Numbered from the stretch's first letter, positions 17,819 to 26,568 are shown. The stretch is 64,000 bases of DNA from Corynebacterium freneyi (GCF_030408835.1 NZ_CP047357.1:558001-622000); one strand, 5' to 3'. Made by a program: numbers and translations. The notes: a model not told the origin generated them from the sequence alone.

Positions 17819-18838
17819 ATGAACACCGTCCCCAGTGATGCCCGCGGCCCCGAGTCGGCGGAGTCGCAGGCTCAGCCCCGGCCCCAGTCCCGGCCTCAGT
17901 CCCCGTCTCCGGCTACGTCCTCTTCGGCCCCTTCGGCTTCGTCGGCGTCGGCCCCGGCCTGGTTGCCCGTCGGCCCCGCCCTGTTGTTCGCGCCGGCGGA
18001 TCGGCCGGAGCGTTTCGCCAAGGCCGCGGAGCGGTCCGACGTGGTCATCGTTGATTTGGAAGATGGCGCCGCCCTGGACGGCCACGAGGCCGCGCGGCGC
18101 AACATCCTGGACAATCCGCTGGATCCCGCGCGCACGATCCTGCGAGTGACGGGCCCGGATGCCCCGACGTTCGCCGGCGATGCCCGGTTGGCGCAGGAGG
18201 GCCCGTATGACGTCGTCATGCTGCCGAAGGTCCGTGACCGCATTCCGGAGGAGCTCGCCGGGCTGAAGATCATCGCGATGATCGAAACGCCCGAGGCGAT
18301 CCTCAACATCGGCGCCATCGCGTCCCACCCGGACGTCGTCGGCATGTTCTGGGGCGCCGAGGATCTCGCCGCCGAGTTGGGCGGCACGTCGTCGCGCATC
18401 ACCGCCGCCGAGGCCGAGGCCGCGGGTATCCCAGCCGACGCCGGCGCCCGCCCGTACCGGGCCCCGCAGCAGTTGGCCCGGACGATGATGGTTCTCCACG
18501 CCGCCGCCAACGGCATCGCCGCCATCGATGCCGTTCACGTCGACTTCCGCGACGAGAAGGGCCAGTACCTCGAGGCCCTCGACGCCGCCGGCTGCGGGTT
18601 CGCGGGCACCGCGTGCATTCACCCGGCGATGGTCGATGCGGTTCGCCGCGCCTACCGCCCCTCCGACGAAGAACTCGACCGGGCCCGCCGCATCCTCGAG
18701 CGCGCCGCGGACAACGTCGGAGCCTTCCAACTCGACGGGGAGATGATCGACGCCCCCGTCGTCAGGCAGGCTGCGATCATCGCTGCGCGAGCCGGGGGCA
18801 CCCATAATTTTGATAAAAAATTAATCCGGCTTAACTGA
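17819..18838 (+). CDS. CitE-like CoA-ester lyase, copy 2, with Pro/Ser-rich N-terminal extension
   Basis: 339 residues. The lyase core starts at about 48 (LPVGPALLFAPADRPERFAKAAERSD) and keeps DVVIVDLEDGA, AMIETPEAIL, MFWGAEDLAAELGG and ACIHPAMVDAVRRAYRP. Residues 5-45 are a disordered Pro/Gln/Ser/Ala stretch not present in copy 1. The end is unusual: an A+T-rich tail encodes HNFDKKLIRLN, unlike the surrounding G+C-rich code, as if the stop lies in former intergenic DNA. The start is a leaderless ATG. Like copy 1 it is followed by a fadD, so the pair is a repeat of 12309-14930. Substrate preference may differ (HMG-CoA versus citramalyl-CoA or a longer analogue). Confidence 0.82.
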   Translation: MNTVPSDARGPESAESQAQPRPQSRPQSPSPATSSSAPSASSASAPAWLPVGPALLFAPADRPERFAKAAERSDVVIVDLEDGAALDGHEAARRNILDNPLDPARTILRVTGPDAPTFAGDARLAQEGPYDVVMLPKVRDRIPEELAGLKIIAMIETPEAILNIGAIASHPDVVGMFWGAEDLAAELGGTSSRITAAEAEAAGIPADAGARPYRAPQQLARTMMVLHAAANGIAAIDAVHVDFRDEKGQYLEALDAAGCGFAGTACIHPAMVDAVRRAYRPSDEELDRARRILERAADNVGAFQLDGEMIDAPVVRQAAIIAARAGGTHNFDKKLIRLN

Positions 18839-18903
18839 TGATTTTGTGCGCGGAATCAAATTAGGATCTTGGTCGTCACCTCAATCGACCCAGGAGAGCA
18901 TCG

Positions 18904-20628
18904 ATGACGACTGCGACGACCGCCGAAATCCTCACCAGGCCCGCGCCTTTCGGGAAGGATGTGATCGACGCCGAGGGCCGCCTGCTGTCGCACGTCCTCG
19001 GCGCCGGCGTGGATCAGGGGGCGGCTCCGCTGCGATCCGAAACGCTGGGGGACAACCTCGTCGCCCAGATCGAACGTTTCCCGGACCGGGAGGCGATCGT
19101 CGACGTCTTCGCCGACGTGCGTCTGACGTACCGGGAGTTCGGCGACAAGGTCGACCGCCTCGCGGCCGCCCTGCTGCGCTGCGGCCTGCACCGGGGCGAC
19201 CGCGTGGGCATCTGGTCCACCAACCGCTGGGAATGGCCCATCGTGTCCTACGCGTGCCACCGCCTGGGCCTCATCCTGGTCAACATCAACCCCGCCTACC
19301 GACAGAGCGAACTGAACTACGTCCTGGAGAAGGCCGGCGTCACCTGCGTGTTCGCCGCCCGCCGCTACAAGGACTCCGACTACCGCACCATGCTCATCGA
19401 GGCGTCGAAGCAGCGCGGCGTGGACCTGCGGGAGGTCATCTACTTCGGCTCGGAGCAGTGGAAGGAGATCCTGGGCCGCGACGTCAACGGCGACCGGTCC
19501 GACCTCGACGCCGCGATCGCCGAGGTCGAGGCCACGGACCCGGTGAACATCCAGTTCACCTCCGGCACCACCGGCTTCCCCAAGGGCGCGACGCTGACGC
19601 ACCGCAACCTGCTCAACAACGCCAACCAGACGGCCACCCTCCTCGCCTACGACGAAAACGACCGGGTCGTGGTGCCGATTCCGTTCTTCCACACCTTCGG
19701 CATGGTGCTGGGCATCATCGCGACGCTGAGCCGCGGCGCCGCCCTCATCATCGCCGGCCCGGTGTTCCAGGCCCGCGACGTGCTCAAGGCCGTCCACTCC
19801 GAGAAAGCCACGTCCCTGTACGGCGTGCCGACGATGTTCATCACCGAACTGGAGGAGGCCCACGACCACGAGGAGTACGGCAGCCCCTACGACTTCTCGT
19901 CGCTGCGCACCGGCATCATGGGCGGCACGTCCTGCCCGTCGAAGACGATGTCCGAGGTGATGGACAAGCTCAACATGAAGGAAATCGCCATTTGCTACGG
20001 CATGACCGAAACGTCGCCGTGCAGCTTCCAGACGCGGGGCGACTCGCCGCTGGAAAAGCGCGTGCACACCGTCGGTCAGATCATGCCGCACCTGGAGGCG
20101 AAGGTCATCGACCAGGCGACCGGCGAAACGGTGCCGCGCGGCGAGCAGGGCGAGATTCTGGTGCGCGGCTACGCGGTGATGAAGGAGTACTGGCGCCACC
20201 CGGAGAAGACCGCCGAGGCCGTCGACCCGGATGGTTGGATGCGCACGGGCGATCTCGGCGTCCTCGACGACGAGGGCTACCTGTCCATCACCGGGCGGAT
20301 CAAGGACATGCTCATCCGCGGCGGCGAGAACATCTACCCGCGCGAGATCGAGGAGTTCCTGTTCACGCATCCGGACATCGTCGATGCGCAGGTCATCGGC
20401 GTGCCAGACGACAAGTACGGCGAGGAGATCATGGCCTGGATCATCCTCCACGAGGGAGCGGAGACGCTGACCGTCGACAAGCTGCGCGAGTTCGCGCAGG
20501 GCAAGCTCGCCCGCCACAAGATCCCGCGCTACGTCCACGTCACGGATTCGTTCCCGATGACCGCCTCCGGCAAGGTCCGCAAGGTGGAAATGCGCGAAAT
20601 GGCCCCGAAGATCCTCAACTGGGTCTGA
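18904..20628 (+). CDS. Fatty-acyl-CoA synthetase, copy 2 (FadD35-like)
   Basis: 574 residues, same architecture as copy 1: FTSGTTGFPKGATLTHRN at about 218-235, CYGMTETSPCSF, and GRIKDMLIRGGENIYPREIEE before a TASGKVRKVEMRE tail. DNA runs of 87 bp (19807-19893) and about 75 bp (from 19546) are identical to copy 1, while the first 60 codons and the 200-215 region differ. The start is the ATG after CAGGAGAGCATCG. A TAGGAT hexamer at about 18863 gives a possible own promoter. It is probably the last gene of the catabolic block; the next gene is convergent. Confidence 0.9.
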   Translation: MTTATTAEILTRPAPFGKDVIDAEGRLLSHVLGAGVDQGAAPLRSETLGDNLVAQIERFPDREAIVDVFADVRLTYREFGDKVDRLAAALLRCGLHRGDRVGIWSTNRWEWPIVSYACHRLGLILVNINPAYRQSELNYVLEKAGVTCVFAARRYKDSDYRTMLIEASKQRGVDLREVIYFGSEQWKEILGRDVNGDRSDLDAAIAEVEATDPVNIQFTSGTTGFPKGATLTHRNLLNNANQTATLLAYDENDRVVVPIPFFHTFGMVLGIIATLSRGAALIIAGPVFQARDVLKAVHSEKATSLYGVPTMFITELEEAHDHEEYGSPYDFSSLRTGIMGGTSCPSKTMSEVMDKLNMKEIAICYGMTETSPCSFQTRGDSPLEKRVHTVGQIMPHLEAKVIDQATGETVPRGEQGEILVRGYAVMKEYWRHPEKTAEAVDPDGWMRTGDLGVLDDEGYLSITGRIKDMLIRGGENIYPREIEEFLFTHPDIVDAQVIGVPDDKYGEEIMAWIILHEGAETLTVDKLREFAQGKLARHKIPRYVHVTDSFPMTASGKVRKVEMREMAPKILNWV

Positions 20629-20653
20629 TCTCCGGGGCCGGGGCGGGCGGGGG

Positions 20654-22234
20654 TCAGTTCACGCACATGACGCCGTCGCCGCCGGCGTCGATGTGCTGGC
20701 TGAGGTCCTCTTCGGGGGCCATGCCCTCCTGGCCGACGACTTCACCGGTGGAGCCGTCGTCGGCGGCCTCCTCGACGGCGTCGTCCTCGGGGACGGCGCC
20801 GGAACCGTCCTCGTAAAGGCCGGGGCCCGCGTAGTCGCCGGCGACGGTCACCGAGATGGTGCCGGGCTCCATGGTGGTGTCGTGGACGACCGGCAGGCCG
20901 CCGAGCGCCTCGGCGATCGCGGCGGCGGCCGGGTCGTCGGGGTCGGCGGTGTTGACCTGGCTGATGGCGACGCCGGCGAATTCGGCGTTGGCGACGGTGC
21001 CCTCGACGTAGCCCTTCTCGGTGAGCACGGCGGCGGCGCGGGAGGCGAGGCCTTCGATGCCGGTGGCGTTGTACACGCTGACGGTGTAGTCGGCGGGGTC
21101 GTGGTCGCGCGGCTTGTCGTCTTCGGCGGCGGCTTCTTCTTCCTTGTCGCCGAGCAGTTCGTCGAAGTACCGGTGCACCTGGCCCTTGTCCACGGTGACC
21201 ACGGATTCGCCGTAGTCGCCGACGCCGTCGATGGACGTGACGGGGATGGTCTCGAACTTGACGTTGCCGCCGGTCAGGCCCTGCATCTGGGTGGCGAAGC
21301 CCATGACGTCCCAGCCGTTGTCGAGGACGACGGAACGTTGGACGGCGCCGCCGAGTTCGTTGAGCTTGGCGGGGTTGGACAGGGTGCCGGCGGACAGCAG
21401 CTTGTTGGCGAATGACGCCATGAACGCCTGCTGGCGGGTGATGCGGTCGAGGTCGCCGCGGGGCAGGCCGTGGCGCTGGCGCACGAAGCTCAGGGCGTCG
21501 GGGCCGGAGAGGGTCTGCCGTCCGGCGTGGAAGTCGGCGCCGGAGTATTCGTCGTAGACGTCGTTGTTGAGGCATACGTCGACGCCCCCGATGGCGTCGG
21601 TGAGCAGCACGAAGCCGAGCAGGCCGACTTCGGCGTAGTGGTCGACGGTGACGCCGGTGAGGTCGGCGACGGCGGTGATCAGCGCCTGGCGGCCGGCTTC
21701 GGTGGACCGCTTTTCCACGGTTTCGGGCGATTCGCCTTCGGCGGACAGGCGTTCGGCGGTGCTGAGCTTCATGTCGCCGTAGACGCCGTTGATCTTCTTG
21801 TTGCCGTCCGCGGTGCTGATGTACGTGTCGCGGGGGATGGAGATCGCGGTGGCGGAGGACCCGTCGTTGGGGACGCGGATGACGATGATGGTGTCGGTGT
21901 TCGTCGCCTCTTCGTCGCCGGCGCGGAGCATGTCGATCTCCTCCTGCGTCAGGGGGTTGCCCTGGGCGTCCGTGCGGGAGTCGGAGCCGACGAGGAGGAT
22001 GTCGGTGGCGCCGTCCTTTTCCTTGCCGAGGGAGAAGTCGCCGCCGGATCCGAGGCCGCCGGCGGCGCGGCCGACGGTCCACCAGCCGACGGCGGAGACG
22101 GTCAGGCACAGCACGGACAGGAGGATCAGCAGGGACCTCAGCGGCATCGGAACAGCCTGGCGGACGTCGCGGCCCTGCGTGGGCGGCGCCTGGATGTCCC
22201 GGGCGTGCCTCGATTGGGGTGTGCGTGCGCTCAA
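20654..22234 (-). CDS. lcpA: LytR-CpsA-Psr (LCP) family cell-wall glycopolymer ligase
   Basis: 526 residues. There is a short basic cytoplasmic tail, one membrane helix (about 31-50, LLILLSVLCLTVSAVGWW), then the extracytoplasmic LCP domain (DILLVGSDSR, TDTIIVIRVPND, SIPRDTYI, GGVDVCLNND, LSFVRQRHGLPRGDLDRITRQQAFM). A LytR_C domain (about 385-480) follows an acidic EEEAAAEDD linker. The corynebacterial LcpA attaches arabinogalactan to peptidoglycan. The chosen start is a TTG because GGGAAGGAA lies 5 nt before it; an in-frame GTG 18 nt upstream lacks a ribosome site. It is divergent from rmlD, as Rv3267 is from Rv3266c. Confidence 0.88.
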   Translation of the reverse strand: MSARTPQSRHARDIQAPPTQGRDVRQAVPMPLRSLLILLSVLCLTVSAVGWWTVGRAAGGLGSGGDFSLGKEKDGATDILLVGSDSRTDAQGNPLTQEEIDMLRAGDEEATNTDTIIVIRVPNDGSSATAISIPRDTYISTADGNKKINGVYGDMKLSTAERLSAEGESPETVEKRSTEAGRQALITAVADLTGVTVDHYAEVGLLGFVLLTDAIGGVDVCLNNDVYDEYSGADFHAGRQTLSGPDALSFVRQRHGLPRGDLDRITRQQAFMASFANKLLSAGTLSNPAKLNELGGAVQRSVVLDNGWDVMGFATQMQGLTGGNVKFETIPVTSIDGVGDYGESVVTVDKGQVHRYFDELLGDKEEEAAAEDDKPRDHDPADYTVSVYNATGIEGLASRAAAVLTEKGYVEGTVANAEFAGVAISQVNTADPDDPAAAAIAEALGGLPVVHDTTMEPGTISVTVAGDYAGPGLYEDGSGAVPEDDAVEEAADDGSTGEVVGQEGMAPEEDLSQHIDAGGDGVMCVN

Positions 22235-22304
22235 GTTGGTTCCTTCCCTCACGCGGGCGTTTCCGGCTGCTCCGGTTGCACTACCGTGGGTGCCGTCAGG
22301 TGGG

Positions 22305-22335
22305 CGTCGTAAAGCAGGATTCGTGCTTTGCGACG
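22305..22335. repeat. CGTCGTAAAGCA hairpin, lcpA-rmlD intergenic
   Basis: CGTCGTAAAGCA (22305-22316) and TGCTTTGCGACG (22324-22335) pair over 12 bp with one G-U wobble and a 7-nt loop. The same element forms a hairpin before manC (26569-26592), and single copies lie at 13159 and 43055. Confidence 0.6.
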
Positions 22336-22425
22336 ACTCAGTCGTCCCAACGATAATGAAACGGACTGCCGATGACCGAACCACGCGCCGGAAAAGCCCA
22401 TGAAGTGGGGGGAAACGGAGCCGCC

Positions 22426-23307
22426 GTGCGGGTTGCGGTGGTGGGGTCGGCGGGGCAGCTGGGCACGGCGTTGCTGCGGCGCGAGCCGGCCGGGGTCGAG
22501 GTGACGTGGCTGGAGCGGGAGGATCTGGATGTCGCGGATGAGGCGGCGGTGATGGCGCATCCGGCGTTGCGGGGCGTGGATGTGGTGGTCAATGCGGCCG
22601 CGTGGACGGATGTCGATGGTGCCGAGACGCCCGAGGGGGAGGCTGCGGCGCATCGGGTCAACGCGGTGGCGCCGGGGTTGTTGGCGCGGCGGTGTGCGCG
22701 GGAGGGGGCCTTTTTCATTCACGTGTCCACGGATTACGTGTACGGCGGCGGCACGGGCGACGATGGCGCGGGTGGGCGGAGGCCCCTGCGCGCGGACGAT
22801 CCCGTGGCGCCCGACACCGCGTACGGGCGCACGAAGTTGGCGGGGGAGCGGGCCGTGGCGGACAGCGGTGCGCGGGCCGCGATCGTGCGGACGGCGTGGG
22901 TGTTTTCCGGTCCGACGCAGCCGAAGGCGTCCGACTTCGTGTCGACGATGCTGCGGCTCGAGGAGCGCGGCGGCGACATCGACGTCGTCGACGACCAACA
23001 CGGGAATCCGACGTTCGTCGACGATCTCGCCGATGCCCTGTGGCGGTTGGCGTTGCGGCCGGTCGAGGGCGTGTTCCACGTGACGGGGGCCGGCGCGGCG
23101 ACGTGGCACGACGTGGCGTCGGAGGTGTTCGCGCTCGTGGCCGGGCAGCCCGAGCGTGTGCGTCCGTGCACGTCGGCGGAGTTTCCGCGGCCCGCGAAGC
23201 GTCCCGCTTGGTCCGTGCTCGACGGTTCCGCGTGGGTTGACGCCGGTTTCGTGCCCCTGCCGGATTGGCGCGATGGCTTGCGCCGCGCGTTGGGCATGGT
23301 CGAATAG
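22426..23307 (+). CDS. rmlD: dTDP-4-dehydrorhamnose reductase
   Basis: 293 residues. An NAD(P)-binding GSAGQLG motif lies at the N-terminus, VVNAAAWTDVDGAE follows, and the Y-x3-K pair is in TAYGRTKLAGERA. It reduces dTDP-4-keto-rhamnose to dTDP-L-rhamnose, the sugar linking arabinogalactan to peptidoglycan. The GTG at 22426 has GGAG 5 nt upstream and starts right at VRVAVVGSAGQLG; an ATG at 22372 without a good ribosome site would add 18 residues. It is divergent from lcpA. Normally wbbL follows directly; here an HNH gene lies between. Confidence 0.9.
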   Translation: MRVAVVGSAGQLGTALLRREPAGVEVTWLEREDLDVADEAAVMAHPALRGVDVVVNAAAWTDVDGAETPEGEAAAHRVNAVAPGLLARRCAREGAFFIHVSTDYVYGGGTGDDGAGGRRPLRADDPVAPDTAYGRTKLAGERAVADSGARAAIVRTAWVFSGPTQPKASDFVSTMLRLEERGGDIDVVDDQHGNPTFVDDLADALWRLALRPVEGVFHVTGAGAATWHDVASEVFALVAGQPERVRPCTSAEFPRPAKRPAWSVLDGSAWVDAGFVPLPDWRDGLRRALGMVE

Positions 23308-23428
23308 GGCTTGCTTGGCTGGGCGTTTTTTCTTGACGACGGCGGCGGGTACGCATGCGCCCTGATGCACATGTGAACGGTGGGGCGAAACGAGCCCGAA
23401 TCGTTACCCCACGTTCGAAGAAAGTGAC

Positions 23429-23444
23429 TCGAACACTTGTATGA
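23429..23444. promoter_or_regulatory. LexA-like SOS box before the HNH gene
   Basis: TCGAACACTTGTATGA matches the actinobacterial SOS pattern TCGAAC-N4-GTTCGA in 10 of 12 positions. A further GTTCGA lies at 23413-23418. Several 13E12-type genes in M. tuberculosis carry LexA boxes, which supports the reading. Confidence 0.5.
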
Positions 23445-23555
23445 TGAATGGTGACGGCGGGGCCGGGGGAGGCCACCGCATCGGGGCAGATCAGCAGCAG
23501 CGATCACGCGACACAGTCACTTTCGACACGCGCATCCAGCGCCGGGGGAATCGAC

Positions 23556-25334
23556 ATGGCATTCGACCATGACGCAACCAACAACCACCACGACCATCAC
23601 GATCACGATCATCACGACACCGAGCCGCCACCTGCGCGGAAGCGGTGGGCCACCGAACGCGATGAGCCGGTGAGCAACCTCGCCCGGCGGCGCAACCTCG
23701 TCGACATCGACATCTGCCTTGCAGTTACCCCCGATGGTGACGACGACGTCGACTCCCACCTCGCCTGCGTGGCCACGCGCCTGGGACTGTCACGTGGCAA
23801 AGCCGCCCGATACTGCGACGTCGGGGTGATGCTGCGCCGCATGCCCAAAGTGTTGGGCGTATGCCGGTCGGGGGCGTGGCCGCATGAACGCCTGGCCACG
23901 ATTGCCGCGGCCATTGCCGCGGTATCCGACGACAATCTCGCCGCGGTGGAAGACAAGTTCGTCGCCTACCTGTGTCCGAGGAAGGACTTCCAGGCCCTGC
24001 CCGGACCGAGGGTCTTCGCCCGGGAGTTGCGCCGCATCGTCGAAGCCATCGAACCGGTGTCGACCCCACCCGACGATGAACCGAGGCCGATTGTCGGTGA
24101 GTCGTACGGGGTCGACAATGAGGGAGCTGGTGATTTCGGGCAGTTGATCGTGGTGTTGCGCAAAGACCGTCTCGCCGAGTTCGACGCCACCGTGCGGGCG
24201 ATTAGGGATGCGAAGGCCAACGACGGCAACGAGTGTTCTTTGCCCGATGCTCTTATGGCGTTGTGTCGCGGTGGCGGTGAGGGGGTGTCGGTGACGATGA
24301 ACGTCTACGTCGACGGCACCAACACCGCCGGCACCGCCAACAGCACTACCGGCGCCACCAACACCTCCGGCACTGGCACCAGCACCGCCAACACCACCGG
24401 CACTGCCAACGCAAACACCGGCACCGGCACTGCTGATGAGGGCGATGTGCAGGTGTGGCTCGACGGTGCCGGCTGGTTGCCGAAGTACCTGACCAAGGCG
24501 TGGCTGTCCCGGGCGGCGACTGTTCGGTTGTCGTCGGACTCGGTCACCGGTGGGTATGTGCCCACCGACGCACAGAAGGCGCGGGTGCGTGGCCGTGATG
24601 GTCAGTGTCGGTTCCCGGGGTGTGATGTGCCGGCGCATCGATGTCAGATCGACCATGTCGTCGACTACGACCCCACCCACACCACCAGTGACGGTGACGG
24701 TGGCGGCGGTGACGGTGACGGTGGCGGCAGTGGTTATGGGTTGGGTGTGACGGCGACGTGGAATCTGCAGTGCTTGTGCCAGCGCCACCACAACTTGAAG
24801 ACCTCGAAGCATTGGCGTGCGGTGATGCATGCCGATGGGTCGGTGACGTGGGTCGACCATGCCGGACATGTGTTTGCCACCACGGTGGCTCATGGTCCGA
24901 TTGCCCATATCGGCCGGCAGACGTTTTCGCAGCGGGCCACCCGTCGGGCGTCGACGATTCACGGGGATAATCTGCGGCGGATGAAAGCCGAAGCCGACAG
25001 GCAGGCGGCGATGGAGCAGGCCGATATCGATGCCGCACTGCGCACACATGCCCGTCAGACCAGACGGTACGAGGAGGAGTTGGCTGATTTCGTTGCCGGG
25101 CCGCTTAATTCCGGTGACCCGGATGTGCGGCAACAGGCCGGTGGGTTGGTGGTCGCGGCTGATGATGGGTGGCCGTGTGTCGATGATGTGGTGTGGTCGC
25201 GGCAGCAGGTCTCGGCGCGGGTGGCCAGGCGTAGGCGTGAGGAGGGGTTTGGGTGGTGTCGGGCTGATGTGGATGCCCACCGCGTGCCGCAGCCGCCGAA
25301 GCCGCTGGGGCCGCGACCCGGAATTCCCTTCTGA
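23556..25334 (+). CDS. DUF222 / HNH endonuclease domain protein (13E12 repeat family)
   Basis: 592 residues. An N-terminal DUF222 helical region (about 45-235) is followed by a Thr/Asn/Gly/Ser-rich low-complexity tract (about 250-295), a zinc-HNH domain (about 345-420: GRDGQCRFPGCDVPAHRCQIDHV, then LQCLCQRHHNLKTS) and a basic C-terminus. A second Asp/Gly-rich repeat sits inside the HNH region. The start is the ATG at 23556 after GGGGGAAT; an in-frame ATG at 23448 lies nearer the LexA-like box. These genes are multicopy in many actinobacteria and are suspected of being mobile or homing-like; function is unproven. Codon choice is less G+C-biased than in neighbours, and it splits the usual rmlD-wbbL pair. 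Confidence 0.85.
   Translation: MAFDHDATNNHHDHHDHDHHDTEPPPARKRWATERDEPVSNLARRRNLVDIDICLAVTPDGDDDVDSHLACVATRLGLSRGKAARYCDVGVMLRRMPKVLGVCRSGAWPHERLATIAAAIAAVSDDNLAAVEDKFVAYLCPRKDFQALPGPRVFARELRRIVEAIEPVSTPPDDEPRPIVGESYGVDNEGAGDFGQLIVVLRKDRLAEFDATVRAIRDAKANDGNECSLPDALMALCRGGGEGVSVTMNVYVDGTNTAGTANSTTGATNTSGTGTSTANTTGTANANTGTGTADEGDVQVWLDGAGWLPKYLTKAWLSRAATVRLSSDSVTGGYVPTDAQKARVRGRDGQCRFPGCDVPAHRCQIDHVVDYDPTHTTSDGDGGGGDGDGGGSGYGLGVTATWNLQCLCQRHHNLKTSKHWRAVMHADGSVTWVDHAGHVFATTVAHGPIAHIGRQTFSQRATRRASTIHGDNLRRMKAEADRQAAMEQADIDAALRTHARQTRRYEEELADFVAGPLNSGDPDVRQQAGGLVVAADDGWPCVDDVVWSRQQVSARVARRRREEGFGWCRADVDAHRVPQPPKPLGPRPGIPF
24308..24440 (+). repeat. Degenerate 6-nt-based coding repeat in the HNH gene
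   Basis: The DNA is an ACC/GGC/AAC-rich imperfect tandem repeat encoding Thr-Gly-Thr-Asn-type units. A second tract (about 24690-24735) is GGTGACGGTGGCGG-like. Both are candidates for length variation between strains. Confidence 0.75.
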
Positions 25335-25547
25335 GAGAAGCCCTTCCAGCGCATCCAGTCCTGAGGGCAGGCCGCTTGAACGAAACCCGATCAACGGTGA
25401 GCCCAATCCCGCGGCCCGTCGAGGCGGAACACCCTGCCGGAGTGGCGGGGTGGAACCGGACGGGTGGTGTCCTAGTGTTTATGCGAAGAAAGTCGGCCAA
25501 GGCAGGCCGAATCCAATCAATCCAGGCGAAGCGAAGGACGTGACGGC

Positions 25548-26534
25548 GTGAACGAGACGACGAACCGGGCGGATTCCGGGGCGGGCGCGGAGTCCGGCCT
25601 GCCCCTGGGCGTCGTCACCGTCACGTACTCGCCCGGCGAGCACCTCCGGGCGCTCGTCGACTCGCTGCCCGGGGCGACAACCGCCGGCACCGTCTTGATC
25701 ATGGCCGACAACGGCTCCAAGGACGGCGCCCCCGAAGCCGAGGTTGACCGCGCCGAAGAAGAAGGCCGCACCGGCGGCGTCAACGATGCGATCTTCCTGC
25801 GCACCGGCGGCAACCTCGGCTACGGCAAAGCCGCGAACATCGGCATCGCCGAACTGGCGAAGATGCGCGACGCCGGCCGCATCCGCGGCGACTACGTGCT
25901 GCTGGTCAACCCCGACGTCATCTTCGACGACGGAGCCATCGACGCGATGCTTGCCTGCGCGGCCCGCAATCCCCGCGCCGGCGCCATCGGCCCGCTCATC
26001 CGCGAGGCCGACGGCTCCGCCTACCCCTCGGCCCGGGCGGTGCCGGACCTGGTCGGCGGCATCGGCCACGCGTTGCTGGCGGACATCTGGCCGTCGAATC
26101 CGTTTTCCCGCCGCTACCGCGACGACGCCGACATGTCCCGCGAACGCGACGCCGGCTGGCTGTCGGGCTCCTGCCTGCTGCTGAAGTGGGACGCCTTCGA
26201 CTCCATCGGGGGTTTCGACGACCGCTACTTCATGTACATGGAGGACGTCGACCTCGGCGACCGCCTCGGCCGGGCGGGCTGGCGCAACATCTTCTGCCCC
26301 GGCGCGGTGATCCGCCATGCGCAGGGGCATTCGGCGTCGTCGCACCCGGAGATCACGGTCCGCGCGCACCACGATTCGGCCTACCGATTCATGTCCGACC
26401 GTCTGCCCGGCCCCTGGCTGGCGCCGGTGCGGTGGGCGCTGAAAATCGGCCTCTCGCTGCGTGGCACCATCATTTTGGCCGTGAAGAAGCGTAGGCAGAA
26501 GGCAGAGCTGCAGGCGAGCGCGGACGCCGGGTGA
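25548..26534 (+). CDS. wbbL: Rhamnosyltransferase WbbL-like (family 2 glycosyltransferase)
   Basis: 328 residues, GT-A fold. VVTVTYSPGEHLRALVDSL at the N-terminus, YVLLVNPDVIFDDGAID (metal-binding DxD-like segment) and WLSGSCLLLKWDAFDSIGGFDDRYFMYMEDVDLGDRL match WbbL. It transfers L-rhamnose from dTDP-rhamnose to decaprenyl-PP-GlcNAc on the inner face of the membrane, making the arabinogalactan linker. The start is a GTG at 25548. It is separated from rmlD by the HNH gene and followed after 83 bp by manC. Confidence 0.9.
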   Translation: MNETTNRADSGAGAESGLPLGVVTVTYSPGEHLRALVDSLPGATTAGTVLIMADNGSKDGAPEAEVDRAEEEGRTGGVNDAIFLRTGGNLGYGKAANIGIAELAKMRDAGRIRGDYVLLVNPDVIFDDGAIDAMLACAARNPRAGAIGPLIREADGSAYPSARAVPDLVGGIGHALLADIWPSNPFSRRYRDDADMSRERDAGWLSGSCLLLKWDAFDSIGGFDDRYFMYMEDVDLGDRLGRAGWRNIFCPGAVIRHAQGHSASSHPEITVRAHHDSAYRFMSDRLPGPWLAPVRWALKIGLSLRGTIILAVKKRRQKAELQASADAG

Positions 26535-26568
26535 CCCCCAGGCCCCTCGAGCGTCGGCACACATGATT

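Noticed and set aside
22372..22425. Longer rmlD start at the ATG at 22372
   Set aside because: It has no ribosome site, and the extra 18 residues precede the nucleotide-binding strand that begins at the GTG with GGAG in front.
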